From NCBI GenBank assembly GCA_039969155.1, contig JBDVOJ010000117.1, positions 49,946-113,945 of the forward strand: 64,000 bases of DNA, in the 5' to 3' direction. Below the pieces are notes generated by a model. The model was not told where the DNA came from and searched no databases. It was given only the letters and a program-made list of their open reading frames with translations. This stretch comes from GCA-002733465 sp039969155. GTDB lineage: Bacteria > Pseudomonadota > Gammaproteobacteria > Enterobacterales > Kangiellaceae. The translations under genes were made by a program, and so were the position numbers. Shown in pieces: positions 1-8,070 of the stretch (its first letter is position 1; every line of letters starts with the position of its first letter).

Positions 1-249
1 GATACTTTTACAATTAATGGGAAGTCCCCAAGAAGCGTAATTTCTGTCACTGTTGAAAAAGCGTATTTTCAATGCCAAAAAGCAATAGCCCGATCTAAGC
101 TATGGGATCCAAACGGTTATGTAGAGCGAAGCTCATTACCAACTGCTGGACAGATGGCTAAGTACTTTACCAATAAGAAACAGATTGAATTTGATGCGGA
201 AGAGTATGATCGAAATTATCCAGAGCATATGAAGAAGACGATTTATTGA
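1..249 (+). CDS. PPOX-family (pyridoxamine 5'-phosphate oxidase-like) protein, 3' part only
   Basis: An open frame enters from the left edge in frame 1 and stops at TGA 247-249, leaving the last 82 residues. The visible part contains the pattern VEKAYFQCQKAIARSKLWDP followed by a short R-S-x-LP-x-GQM segment. This matches my memory of the C-terminal part of FMN-binding split-barrel proteins annotated as pyridoxamine 5'-phosphate oxidase family. Members bind flavin and reduce or oxidise small molecules; the substrate here cannot be told. The N-terminal half and start lie outside the window. A repeat island follows the stop. Confidence 0.65.
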   Translation, partial: DTFTINGKSPRSVISVTVEKAYFQCQKAIARSKLWDPNGYVERSSLPTAGQMAKYFTNKKQIEFDAEEYDRNYPEHMKKTIY

Positions 250-279
250 ATTGATTTTTCTTAATAGGAAGAGCGAAAA

Positions 280-482
280 CCTCCCTCTCCCTAGCCCTCG
301 GCTTTAGCCTCATGCGTCGCTCTACCTTCTCCGTCCTCGGGGTCGTCTCCCTGAGAGAGAGGGGACGTACAATCAGAGTTCGTTTTTTAATTATTTAGCG
401 ACAGAGTGACCTTCGAACCTAAAACCCAAAAACACCGCACTCAACGACTCCCCGTTCAACCCCCTCTCTCTTTGGGAGAGGA
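280..482. repeat. CCCTCTCC-type dispersed repeats in the 250-582 gap
   Basis: The gap between the PPOX-like gene and the DUF6172 gene holds no gene. It contains two copies of a purine/pyrimidine-skewed repeat: 280-367 begins with CCTCCCTCTCCCTAGCCCTC and ends with GAGAGAGAGGGG, so its ends can pair. The second, 461-482, is CCCCTCTCTCTTTGGGAGAG, a compact hairpin. The same families recur at 6808-6827, 35963-35997 and 36047-36080, always close to other repeat families. Confidence 0.7.
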
Positions 483-500
483 AAATGACACTACCAAGCA

Positions 501-578
501 TTTTTTCTCCGTGCTCTCTGTACCCACTGCGCTTCGCGGGGCAAGCTTTACCTCTGTGGTGAAGTCTTTTAGCTTTTA
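501..578 (+). repeat. CACnGAG-type repeat, single copy A (variant with internal insert)
   Basis: It starts TTTTTTCTCCGTGCTCTC and ends CCTCTGTGGTGAAGTCTTTT, the same ends as the repeat that borders the GxxExxY element at 13.9-14.5 kb. Its middle is replaced by a 28-nt segment (522-549) that is identical in copy I at 36134-36161. It ends 4 nt from the stop codon of the DUF6172 gene (minus strand). Confidence 0.8.
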
Positions 579-582
579 AGGA

Positions 583-870
583 TCACTCCTTCGGATTACT
601 TACCCCAGGCTTAGCCAATATCTCCAAATAAAACGACTCCAAACCTTTCTCTTCAGCTTGATCAATATACTTATTGATTTCAGATTTATGAATTACTGCA
701 GCACTTAATTCGTTCTCGCCATATTGGCAATCAAAATCCCAATACTTAATACCTTCTGGTAGTGGTTTGTTTCTTTCTCGCTTTAGGTATTTTTTAACTT
801 CATATTTTATCGCTTCAACTAAACGTGGGCGTTTGATTTTAGGATGTGTAAGGGCAAATGTCTTTTTCAT
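583..870 (-). CDS. DUF6172 family protein
   Basis: A 95-residue soluble protein starting MKKTFALTHPKIKRPRLVEA. The highly charged N-terminal half includes KYEVKKYLKRERNKPLPEG, then YWDFDCQYG, and near the C-terminus YLEILAKPG. This pattern (KYLKRERxKxLPEG, WDFDC, ILAKPG) is what I recall for the DUF6172 family, whose function is unknown. Its start overlaps the last 4 nt of the membrane protein gene upstream, so the two are likely translationally coupled. The stop lies 4 nt from repeat copy A, which therefore forms the 3' untranslated region. Confidence 0.7.
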   Translation of the reverse strand: MKKTFALTHPKIKRPRLVEAIKYEVKKYLKRERNKPLPEGIKYWDFDCQYGENELSAAVIHKSEINKYIDQAEEKGLESFYLEILAKPGVSNPKE

Positions 871-1592
871 TTTGATGGCTCATTGTCAGGCTTAGTAGTA
901 TTCACTTTACTAGGCTTACTAAGGTTTTCGGCTTTGGAAACTACCGCCGCACTAATGGGTTGAATAGAGTTAATACTTTCTAAGGGCAATATTAAAACTT
1001 GTTCGCTTTCGTGGTTATATAGAAAAACGTAATTAATTGAGGTACCTAATAACGAAAAATCAGCCTTCGTGCCATTAGTCGCTTCTGAATTAACCGATAC
1101 TAAGTTTCGTTTTTGGCTGAGGATCTTTGCTGCTTTATTTTGCGAGTGTACACCAATAAACATATAAAAATAGAGGGTCAGGATAACAAAAGCAGTCCAC
1201 CAAAATGAACGAGTACTTCGGTAACCAATAACATAAGGTATAAATCGGAAAAAACCTTTATTAAACTTTTTATCTAACCAGGCACTAAACGGGGCTTGCA
1301 CATAAACCATTGCCCAAATAACAAATACCATACTAAAGGCGCCAAGCACCATTAACATGACTAAGGGATCTTTGATTCCGGCAACCAAAATATCAGTAAT
1401 TTCTAAGTATTCAGTCACTTCAAGACTAAAGTGTGAATAGAAAGTAATTAAGTAAATAAATCCGGCAATAGCGACTGTTGCATAGACCAAAAATACCGCT
1501 AAGCCGGGATGGCTTGTTGTGAAGCTTAGAAGTTCCGAAAACTTGATTCTGGGTCGGTATCTATCTAGGTCTGTTTTTTCAGTCATAACCAT
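867..1592 (-). CDS. Membrane protein of unknown function, three predicted TM segments
   Basis: A 241-residue protein that I do not recognise. Hydrophobic stretches near residues 31-51, 74-97 and 128-150 suggest three transmembrane helices, followed by a polar C-terminal region of about 85 residues with a Lys/Ser/Pro-rich tail. Two in-frame ATGs (1592 and 1586) compete for the start; the ribosome site is weak for both. It is the first gene of a two-gene unit, overlapping the DUF6172 start by 4 nt. Upstream, an 8-bp inverted repeat TAGTCGGC/GCCGACTA (1612-1619 and 1669-1676) flanks the likely promoter zone. Confidence 0.6.
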   Translation of the reverse strand: MVMTEKTDLDRYRPRIKFSELLSFTTSHPGLAVFLVYATVAIAGFIYLITFYSHFSLEVTEYLEITDILVAGIKDPLVMLMVLGAFSMVFVIWAMVYVQAPFSAWLDKKFNKGFFRFIPYVIGYRSTRSFWWTAFVILTLYFYMFIGVHSQNKAAKILSQKRNLVSVNSEATNGTKADFSLLGTSINYVFLYNHESEQVLILPLESINSIQPISAAVVSKAENLSKPSKVNTTKPDNEPSK

Positions 1593-1764
1593 TAACTCTG
1601 AGTATATGATTTAGTCGGCGAATTTTGTCAGAAAATGCCATTAAGTTAGTGAGTATGCCACATCAAGCCGACTAATTCGCGAGATTGAATTATTCGCAGG
1701 ACTAAATTGCCTGTTATTAGTATTAGTACCCGATAAAAGCGAATTATTACGATTGACCGCTAAA

Positions 1765-3825
1765 TCAATCTAGAAAATCGAGTTCGACCTCTGGCCAAAT
1801 AGCTTCCCCAGCCTTCACTCGGATTGCTTCAAGACTAGCCTGCAATCTCCCTTTTCCCATTTGTTGTGCTTGAAACATTGGTCCACCTTTGTGGCGTGGG
1901 AAGCCATAGCCGTGTAACCAAATCACATCAATATCGGATAAACGCTGAACAATACCATCTTGTAGTAGCTGGGCACCTTCGGAAATTAAGGCCAACAAAA
2001 AGCGTTGTACAATTTCTTCATCGGTGAAAGTTGTTTGGGTTATATTTAACTTTTGCGCCTCAGTTTTGATGATATCCGCAACCAAAGGATCTTCGGTTGC
2101 ACCGTTGTTTTGGTCATATAAATAATAACCTGCACCAGTCTTTCTTCCGAATCGGTTTTGCTCAAACATTAAAACAGATGGTCTAAAATAGCCTGGGTCA
2201 TGTTCTGGGAATGGTTGAGAATTTCGAGCATTCACACCAATATCAATTCCCGACATATCGGCAACCGCTAGTGGTCCCATTGCCATTCCCCAAGTTGTCA
2301 GCGCTTTATCGACTTGGACAACCGATGCTCCTTCAAGCAACATCTGCTGTACCTCGCGACCGTAACGTGTGTACATACGGTTTCCTGCAAAGCCGAAACA
2401 AACACCGACTAACACGGAAATCTTTTTTAATTTTTTGGCAACGCTCATTGCAGTGACTAACGCTTGTTCTGAGGAATGCTCTGCCTGAACCACTTCCAAC
2501 AATTTCATAATATTGGCAGGACTAAAAAAATGCATCCCGATCACTTGCTCAGGTCTTTCTACAGATGTCGCAATTTCGTTAATATCTAGATAAGAAGTAT
2601 TGGTTGCCAAAATACATTCATCTTTGCAAACACTCGATAACTTGGAAAAAATTTCCTTTTTGACCGACATTTTTTCGAAGACGGCTTCAATCACCATATC
2701 GCTATGTGACAAAGATTGATAGTCCGTGCTGGCCTGTAGGTTTGAGAGTTTTGCTTCGGCTGCCTCTGACGTCATTCTGCCGCGTTTAACATTGGAGGCA
2801 AAGTTTTTCTCTATTCTTGCAACGCCAGCATCGAGAGCTTCTGCGGTTTGCTCGATCAAAATAACCTCAAATCCGCTGTCCAGAAACGCAGTCGCTATTC
2901 CCGAGCCCATGGTGCCACCGCCAATGATACCAACTTGTATAACTTCCAAGGGTTGAGCCGAAAAGTTAGTTTTAGCAGCGGTTCGTTCCACTGCAAAGGC
3001 ATATCTCAATGCCGCAGATTGCTCAGAATCTCTTAATTTAACAAATTCTGATCGCTCTATTTTCATACCTTCTATCACTGAGACATCTCGAGTTTGCTTA
3101 ATGAGTTCTGCGGCAACCACTGGGGCATCTTTACCGCGAGCTTTTTTACTGATCGAAGATAACTGGGAATCCCAGTCTTCAACATCATCAATCATTTTGG
3201 CTGGTTTTGTACGAGCTGATTTTGAATTTTCTATGAGTTGTTCGGCAAACTTTATACTCAGTTGATCGAGCGACTCATCTTGATCAAAGATTGCATCAAA
3301 CAACGGGTGGTCTTTAAAAGCTTGTACTGCGTAGTGTTTGCCACTGGTGATCATTTCTAATGCTTTATTACAACCGACTACTCTTGGTAATCTTTGAGTT
3401 CCACCTGCACCTGGTATTAAACCCAAATTAACCTCCGGCAATCCAACTTTAGCGCTTGCTACTGCAACCCGATAATGACAAGCCAATGCCACTTCAAAAC
3501 CACCTCCAAGAGTTGTGCCAAACATTGATGCAATAACCGGTTTAGTGCAAGTTTCGATTCGATTAACCACATCCGGCAAATGCGGTTGCAATGGAGGCTT
3601 ACCAAATTCTTTGATATCTGCACCCGCAATAAATGTTCGTTGCTCACAACGAATAATGATAGCTTTTACTTGGCTATCAGTTTCGAGTGTTTCAATTCCA
3701 TCCATCAGTCCTTGCCTGACTACTTGCGACAAGGCATTAACCGGTGGATAGTTAATACTGATGATGCCTATGTTTTGATTGAGGCTAATTGCTACAATAT
3801 TTGAAGTACTGATGTTCGAATTCAT
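1765..3825 (-). CDS. FadB-like fused enoyl-CoA hydratase / 3-hydroxyacyl-CoA dehydrogenase
   Basis: A 686-residue multifunctional beta-oxidation enzyme. The N-terminal crotonase domain (about 1-190) has the oxyanion segment GADIKEFG and both hydratase glutamates, E111 in GGGFEV and E131 in GLPEVNLG. The dehydrogenase NAD-binding domain begins at the GGGTMG loop (302-307), has the catalytic-type His near 432 in GMHFFSPAN, and is followed by two C-terminal 3HCDH domains. It resembles monofunctional-chain MFE-1/FadB-type enzymes (somewhat shorter than E. coli FadB). It lies directly downstream of paaX on the same strand, and no separate paaF or paaH is seen, so it probably performs hydration of 2,3-dehydroadipyl-CoA and oxidation of 3-hydroxyadipyl-CoA. 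That role is inferred from context; general fatty-acid oxidation is the alternative. Confidence 0.88.
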   Translation of the reverse strand: MNSNISTSNIVAISLNQNIGIISINYPPVNALSQVVRQGLMDGIETLETDSQVKAIIIRCEQRTFIAGADIKEFGKPPLQPHLPDVVNRIETCTKPVIASMFGTTLGGGFEVALACHYRVAVASAKVGLPEVNLGLIPGAGGTQRLPRVVGCNKALEMITSGKHYAVQAFKDHPLFDAIFDQDESLDQLSIKFAEQLIENSKSARTKPAKMIDDVEDWDSQLSSISKKARGKDAPVVAAELIKQTRDVSVIEGMKIERSEFVKLRDSEQSAALRYAFAVERTAAKTNFSAQPLEVIQVGIIGGGTMGSGIATAFLDSGFEVILIEQTAEALDAGVARIEKNFASNVKRGRMTSEAAEAKLSNLQASTDYQSLSHSDMVIEAVFEKMSVKKEIFSKLSSVCKDECILATNTSYLDINEIATSVERPEQVIGMHFFSPANIMKLLEVVQAEHSSEQALVTAMSVAKKLKKISVLVGVCFGFAGNRMYTRYGREVQQMLLEGASVVQVDKALTTWGMAMGPLAVADMSGIDIGVNARNSQPFPEHDPGYFRPSVLMFEQNRFGRKTGAGYYLYDQNNGATEDPLVADIIKTEAQKLNITQTTFTDEEIVQRFLLALISEGAQLLQDGIVQRLSDIDVIWLHGYGFPRHKGGPMFQAQQMGKGRLQASLEAIRVKAGEAIWPEVELDFLD

Positions 3826-3861
3826 AATCGTTTACTCAAGTAGTCTTTGAATTTATTTTTT

Positions 3862-4770
3862 CTAATTACTAAATCGTTTAAAGAATGATTTGTTTGGTGG
3901 TGCAAGCGGGCCATCGATCGATTGCAATGTGGAACAGATATATTGACATGATGGTTCAGAAAATTTTGCGTAGAGCGATTCAACTAATTGGTTTGCTTGG
4001 TGCCCTTTCCAGTCCGGCGGCAGCATATCTTCTGCCAGTTCATGGTCGGTTAACAGTATCCGGCGATATTCATGAACCATCAGTATCCTAAGAGACAAAC
4101 ATTGGTGATCGGTAATGCTAACGCCAGAGCGAATGAGTTCTGCAATTTCATTATAGGTCTCGATAAACAGAGAATAACGTTGTTGCAGGGCGGGCATTTC
4201 CCACTTTAAATCGACTAACTTCTTTAAAACGTTAGCCGAATTATCACCAATAGTATTGGCGGAAAAAACTACTACGGAATCAGCTAAGTCTAATTCCTTG
4301 ATGGTTTCATCTAGAGATGTTTGATCAAAATTGGGATGGGCATAGGCACCTGCGCTGATTGCACTAAATCCCAACCAATTAAGCTGCTTTTTAAGCAGTG
4401 ATAATTTTGGTTCTTCAACAAAACTCGGAAGTAAAATACACCAGTTATTCTCGCTTAATCGTGTATCCGCTGTGTAAATTCTTTTGGCCGCTTTAAGGTA
4501 ATGACTATTGGCAGTGTCAGTCAAACGATAGTAGCTTTTTCGACCCACCTTTTTTACTTCTAACCAGTCTTCCTTTACTAATCGAAAGACAGAGGTTCTG
4601 ACTAGCCGCTCGGAGTAACCTAATGGCTGCAAAATTTCAATTAAGCTTCCAAGCCAAACCCAATCACCATGTTGTGATACCACATCACCAAACACCGTCA
4701 CGATAAAAGTTCGGCAACTGATGTTAGCTAGCTCTGCTCGCTGTTCGATAAAGGTATCTATGTCTAACAT
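3862..4770 (-). CDS. paaX: PaaX, phenylacetate degradation repressor
   Basis: A 302-residue transcriptional regulator of the PaaX family. An N-terminal winged helix (about 15-95, GDWVWLGSLIEILQPLGYSE followed by RLVRTSVFRLVKEDWLEV and GRKSYYRLT) is followed by the family's central and C-terminal dimer/ligand domains. Known PaaX proteins repress paa operons and release DNA when phenylacetyl-CoA binds. The gene sits 12 nt downstream of paaE, so it is likely co-transcribed with the pathway it controls. A candidate operator with PaaX-like spacing lies before paaA (9060-9100). Confidence 0.92.
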   Translation of the reverse strand: MLDIDTFIEQRAELANISCRTFIVTVFGDVVSQHGDWVWLGSLIEILQPLGYSERLVRTSVFRLVKEDWLEVKKVGRKSYYRLTDTANSHYLKAAKRIYTADTRLSENNWCILLPSFVEEPKLSLLKKQLNWLGFSAISAGAYAHPNFDQTSLDETIKELDLADSVVVFSANTIGDNSANVLKKLVDLKWEMPALQQRYSLFIETYNEIAELIRSGVSITDHQCLSLRILMVHEYRRILLTDHELAEDMLPPDWKGHQANQLVESLYAKFSEPSCQYICSTLQSIDGPLAPPNKSFFKRFSN

Positions 4771-4782
4771 TAATAGTGACTA

Positions 4783-5871
4783 CTAATTGATGTCGAAATC
4801 AATTTCTACGTCGTCCGAAACTGGATGAGCTTGGCAGGTTAATATCATGCCGTCTGCAACTTCTTGTTCGGTGAGGGAGTGATTCATATCCATTTCAACT
4901 TCACCTTTAATCACTTTCGCTTTACAAGTAGCGCAAACACCACCTTTACAAGAAAAAGGCAAGTCCGCACCATTTTCCATTGCGGCGTCTAAAATATTAT
5001 CGCCGCCCATTTCTAACTCTAACAATGTTTTTCGACCTGCAACTTTAACTGCAACATTGGCCGTTTTCTTGCCGTACTTCTCTGCTCGTTTTGCTTTGTT
5101 CTGCTTCATGGTTTCTTCTGCAGAACCAGAAAAAAATAGTTCGTAATGAATTTGCGATTTATCGAATCCCCAAAACTCAAACGCGTTAGCTATTTCTAAA
5201 GTCATTTGTTCTGGGCCACACACAAAGACGTCGTCAAAACTTTTGATATTAATTAGTTTGGCTGCATCAAGATCGATAATGCGCTGTGCGCTGATTCTGC
5301 CATTTAAGATCTTGGCGTCATTCTCTTCCTTGGTGAATAAATTGATCCAATTCAACCGCTCAAGATAGCAATTTTTTAAGAAGCAAAGTTTCTCTCGAAA
5401 CATCATCATTGGGGTACGCTTATTACCGTAGAGTAGGGTAATTTTTGATTTTGGTTCAGCAGCAAAAATAGATTCGATGTGCGATAGCATGGGTGTAATA
5501 CCACTGCCTACAGCCACCAATAAATAATGTTTTTGGTTATTCTCATCAAGTTCAGAATAGAAATGGCCTTGTGGCGGCATCACTTCTATAGTCATTCCTG
5601 CTTTTAGTTCTGAATTGGCGTAATTGGAAAAAATACCTTCTTCAATAGCTTTAATTCCAACCTGTAAATCTTGTGAGTCAATACCTTTGCAAATTGAATA
5701 GGACCGACGAATATCTTGTCCGTTCAAATCAGCTTTTAAAGTTAAATGCTGACCTTGGATGTATTTAAACTTTTCTTTAAGTTCATCCGGAACCGTAAAA
5801 TTGACGGCAACCGAATCAGCGGTTTGTCTTTCAACTTTACTGATAGTCAAAGGGTAGAATTCTGTACTCAT
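4783..5871 (-). CDS. paaE: PaaE, phenylacetyl-CoA epoxidase reductase subunit
   Basis: A 362-residue electron-transfer subunit that passes electrons from NAD(P)H to the PaaABC di-iron epoxidase. In order it has an FAD-binding ferredoxin-reductase barrel (about 1-105, RRSYSICKG), an NAD-binding domain (about 108-235, LVAVGSGITPMLS and VFVCGPEQM) and a C-terminal plant-type 2Fe-2S domain whose ligands are C308, C313, C316 and C346. Length is as usual for PaaE. It lies 25 nt downstream of paaD and 12 nt upstream of paaX, all on the minus strand. Confidence 0.93.
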   Translation of the reverse strand: MSTEFYPLTISKVERQTADSVAVNFTVPDELKEKFKYIQGQHLTLKADLNGQDIRRSYSICKGIDSQDLQVGIKAIEEGIFSNYANSELKAGMTIEVMPPQGHFYSELDENNQKHYLLVAVGSGITPMLSHIESIFAAEPKSKITLLYGNKRTPMMMFREKLCFLKNCYLERLNWINLFTKEENDAKILNGRISAQRIIDLDAAKLINIKSFDDVFVCGPEQMTLEIANAFEFWGFDKSQIHYELFFSGSAEETMKQNKAKRAEKYGKKTANVAVKVAGRKTLLELEMGGDNILDAAMENGADLPFSCKGGVCATCKAKVIKGEVEMDMNHSLTEQEVADGMILTCQAHPVSDDVEIDFDIN

Positions 5872-5896
5872 ATTAGGTTCCTAATTAGATCTATTC

Positions 5897-6427
5897 TTAA
5901 AAATGTTTAAAGTAGTCAAAAACTTCCGAACAATCATTACATTGATGGAGTGACTTACACGCAGTCGAGCCAAACTGACTAATTAGTTTTATATCCTTGC
6001 TATCACAAACTGGGCACTCGACAATATCTTGATTACTGGGTGGTGCGATATGAATGCTTTTTAAATGAGCCTTACCAGCCGGTGACATCATTTCAGTTGT
6101 CCAAGCAGGAGATAGTGTCACCCTAACCTCTACTTGTTGGTAACCATTTTGGTTAAGCGCTGTTGTTATATCGCTAATAATTGTATCGACAGCAGGACAG
6201 CCACTGTAAGTAGGGGTAACAACCACCTCAATCAAAGAGTTCGACGAGTCAGCATCCTGTACTTTAACATCTTGTAAAATTCCTAAATCCCAAATGGTTA
6301 ACCCTGGTAACTCTGGATCGCACACCGAATCTAAAATATCCCATATATTGCTGCAGCCGGAATTATTCCTATGCGCACGGCGTTGCGCGAATTCAGGTGA
6401 CGCTGTCGGAATTTCCAATGGTATCAT
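5897..6427 (-). CDS. paaD: PaaD, phenylacetyl-CoA epoxidase assembly subunit
   Basis: A 176-residue protein with an N-terminal MIP18/FeS-assembly (DUF59) domain (WDILDSVCDPELPGLTIWDL, then TPTYSGCPAVD) and a C-terminal four-cysteine region CPVC...CKSLHQCNDC. PaaD is required for activity of the epoxidase, probably in metal-centre maturation. I chose ATG 6427, which gives the usual length. The frame stays open upstream to a GTG at 6472, but that extension reads as the tail of a DUF559 protein and is not homologous to PaaD. The gene is separated from paaC by 0.4 kb of repeats, unlike the tight spacing elsewhere in the operon. Confidence 0.9.
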   Translation of the reverse strand: MIPLEIPTASPEFAQRRAHRNNSGCSNIWDILDSVCDPELPGLTIWDLGILQDVKVQDADSSNSLIEVVVTPTYSGCPAVDTIISDITTALNQNGYQQVEVRVTLSPAWTTEMMSPAGKAHLKSIHIAPPSNQDIVECPVCDSKDIKLISQFGSTACKSLHQCNDCSEVFDYFKHF

Positions 6428-6562
6428 TTGCCGTTCTCTATTCGATAATGTGTTGGAAAGATCACTCAACACACCTTCGATATTTTCAATTACTTCATTA
6501 TTCCAATATCTGATGATTTGGTAGCCAAGTGATTCAAGATATTTAGTTCGTTTTTCATCGTA
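6428..6562 (-). pseudogene. DUF559 (PD-(D/E)XK-like) C-terminal relic fused in frame to paaD
   Basis: On the minus strand, after the in-frame TAA at 6563-6565, 45 codons read YDEKRTKYLESLGYQIIRYW then NNEVIENIEGVLSDL and TLSNRERQ, straight into paaD. The pattern R-T-x-YLESLGYxxIRxWNNEV-x-N-x-EGVL is what I know as the C-terminal third of DUF559 proteins, a Vsr-like nuclease-fold family. The N-terminal two thirds with the expected active site are absent. The tail wording LSNRERQ resembles the read-through of CCCTCTCC-type repeats often seen at the ends of such genes. Confidence 0.7.
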
Positions 6563-6628
6563 TTATTTATCTTCCTTCTCAATGCTCTCGGTACCCATAA
6601 TGTTTCCTTAAAGGACCCAAAATCGGTC

Positions 6629-6663
6629 ACGCGGCAAGTTTTGCCCCCGTGATGAAATCTTTC
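6629..6663 (+). repeat. Degenerate CACnGAG-type repeat copy B'
   Basis: The segment CGCGGCAAGTTTTGCCCCCG followed by TGATGAAATCTTT resembles the right half of the variant copies at 522-570 and 36134-36180 (CGGGGCAAGCTTTGCCTCCG followed by TGGTGAGTTCTCT). It is a decayed copy lying within the 0.4-kb repeat island between paaC and paaD. Confidence 0.5.
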
Positions 6664-6690
6664 AGTTTTTTACCTAGCGTTAAGCTCAGT

Positions 6691-6716
6691 GTCAGACTGA
6701 AGTCTGACCTACAATT
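6691..6716. repeat. GTCAG palindromic repeat, copy 1
   Basis: GTCAGACTGAAGTCTGAC is a near-perfect palindrome (8-bp arms, 2-nt loop) followed by CTACAATT. The identical 18-mer plus CTACAATT is at 16189-16214, and a variant GTCAGCCTAAAGGCTGAC plus CTACA is at 35905-35927. The stretch before it (TACCTAGCGTTA) also recurs in the third copy (TACCTAGTGTTA). Confidence 0.8.
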
Positions 6717-6745
6717 TTCGGATCACTTCGCTCGAATAGCTGCAA

Positions 6746-6827
6746 AAAGTCTTTTCTCTGTGTTCTCTGTGCCTCTGTGGTGAAGTCTTTTTGCCTTTTA
6801 GTTTTTTCCTCTCTCTTTGGGAGAGGG
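6746..6827 (+). repeat. CACnGAG-type repeat copy B plus CCTCTC hairpin
   Basis: At 6746-6800 lies CTCTGTGTTCTCTGTGCCTC followed by TGTGGTGAAGTCTTTTTG, the consensus form of the repeat. It is followed at 6808-6827 by the hairpin CCTCTCTCTTTGGGAGAGG. Together they end about 20 nt from the paaC stop codon. Orientation relative to the upstream minus-strand gene is the same as for copies A, D, H and I. Confidence 0.75.
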
Positions 6828-6846
6828 TTCTTTTGAATCTAAAAAT

Positions 6847-7623
6847 CTACCACTTCAACCCAGGATGACTGCGCTGCAAATACTGCATTTCACTCAATAG
6901 ATGACCTAAGTGCTCAGTATGGATCCCAATACGTCCACCTCGAATTTGCAATTGACTATCTGGAAAACTCATTTCTGATTCAGCTAGAAATTCTTGAACC
7001 TGATTATCCCATTTTGCTTTAAGCGCTTCTCTATCGACTGCAATGCCCGCAGAGACTAATTCTTTTTCCCAATCTTCCATTAAGAACAATTCGCCAACAA
7101 AGTTTTCTAGCTCATCTAGCGCTAATTGAATGCGATGCTTTGACTCTTCTGTACCTTCAGCGAGCTGCTTAATCCATGGCTCGCTGCGCTTTAAATGATA
7201 GCGGCTTTCTTTCAATGCTTTTGTTGCGATGGCTGCAACCGTCTGGTCGCTCGATTGAGTTAGTTGTTCTAGGTATAAACAATAAAATACATCCACAAAA
7301 TATTGCCTTACCATGGTGAAAGCAAAATCATTAATTGGCAATTCATGAACTAATAAATTAGTAAACTCTCGCTCATTGCGGTGATAGGCAATATCATCTT
7401 CGGTTCGGCCTTGGCCTTCAACTTCCGCGGCGTATTGATAAAACATTCTCGCCCGTCCAATGTAATCAAGAGCGACGTTTGATAACGCAATATCTTCTTC
7501 AAGATAAGGTCCATTGCTACACCATTCTGATAATCGATGGCTTAAGATAACTGAGTCATCAGCGAGACCGACTAAAAAACGATATAGGTTTTGTTTTTCT
7601 TTATTCATAATTAGCTTCAGCAT
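6847..7623 (-). CDS. paaC: PaaC, phenylacetyl-CoA epoxidase structural subunit
   Basis: A 258-residue ferritin-like helical protein that pairs with PaaA in the epoxidase core; PaaC itself has lost a functional di-iron site in characterised enzymes. Family features seen are LADDSVILSHRLSEWCSNGP near the N-terminus, ALSNVALDYIGRARMFYQYA and the C-terminal GRIGIHTEHLGHLLSEMQYL. Two starts are possible: ATG 7623 (preceded by a GGA) or ATG 7608, which would give a protein close to the E. coli length. The stop is followed by a repeat island and a DUF559 relic rather than directly by paaD. Confidence 0.92.
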   Translation of the reverse strand: MLKLIMNKEKQNLYRFLVGLADDSVILSHRLSEWCSNGPYLEEDIALSNVALDYIGRARMFYQYAAEVEGQGRTEDDIAYHRNEREFTNLLVHELPINDFAFTMVRQYFVDVFYCLYLEQLTQSSDQTVAAIATKALKESRYHLKRSEPWIKQLAEGTEESKHRIQLALDELENFVGELFLMEDWEKELVSAGIAVDREALKAKWDNQVQEFLAESEMSFPDSQLQIRGGRIGIHTEHLGHLLSEMQYLQRSHPGLKW

Positions 7624-7701
7624 GTTAATTCCGTTCGCAATTAAAAAATTGGCGAACCAGGAAGTTTTTTTCTAATGAATGGGTTTACAACACTAACCGC
7701 T

Positions 7702-8028
7702 CTACATATTGTTAACGTTATCCGGTAATACATAGTGGGTCGCATGGCGATAAGGTTTATCATCCATTGGATCAACAAAATTAGCGATGTCTTCTTCTTG
7801 TGAAGCAGTAATATCGGTTGATTTAACCACCCACACACTGACACCTTCAGATCGTCTTAAATAACAGTCTCTAGCATACATTAATGCATGCTCTGGGCTT
7901 TCTGCATGTAGGCTACCAACATGTTTGTGGTCAAGCCCACGATTTGATCGTACAAAGACTTCATAAGAGGCTAAGTGCTCTTGATTAATAGTCTGCTCTT
8001 GATTGATTGATTGCTCTTGATTGCTCAT
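7702..8028 (-). CDS. paaB: PaaB, phenylacetyl-CoA epoxidase subunit
   Basis: A 108-residue subunit of the phenylacetyl-CoA epoxidase, recognised by YEVFVRSNRGLDHKHVGSLH, ARDCYLRRSEGVSVWVV and a C-terminal HATHYVLPD. PaaB bridges the PaaAC core in known complexes. The first 18 residues are an extra Gln/Asn/Glu-rich stretch made of a roughly six-residue repeat (NQEQSI, NQEQTI, NQEH) encoded by short direct repeats at about 7976-8022. It sits between paaA and paaC with short gaps in the same operon. Confidence 0.93.
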   Translation of the reverse strand: MSNQEQSINQEQTINQEHLASYEVFVRSNRGLDHKHVGSLHAESPEHALMYARDCYLRRSEGVSVWVVKSTDITASQEEDIANFVDPMDDKPYRHATHYVLPDNVNNM

Positions 8029-8070
8029 TATTTTATTCCTTAACTAACTCAATTTAGATAGTGAAATACA

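Noticed and set aside
6428..6472. N-terminal extension of PaaD from GTG 6472
   Set aside because: Residues read as a DUF559 tail, and ATG 6427 gives the normal PaaD length.
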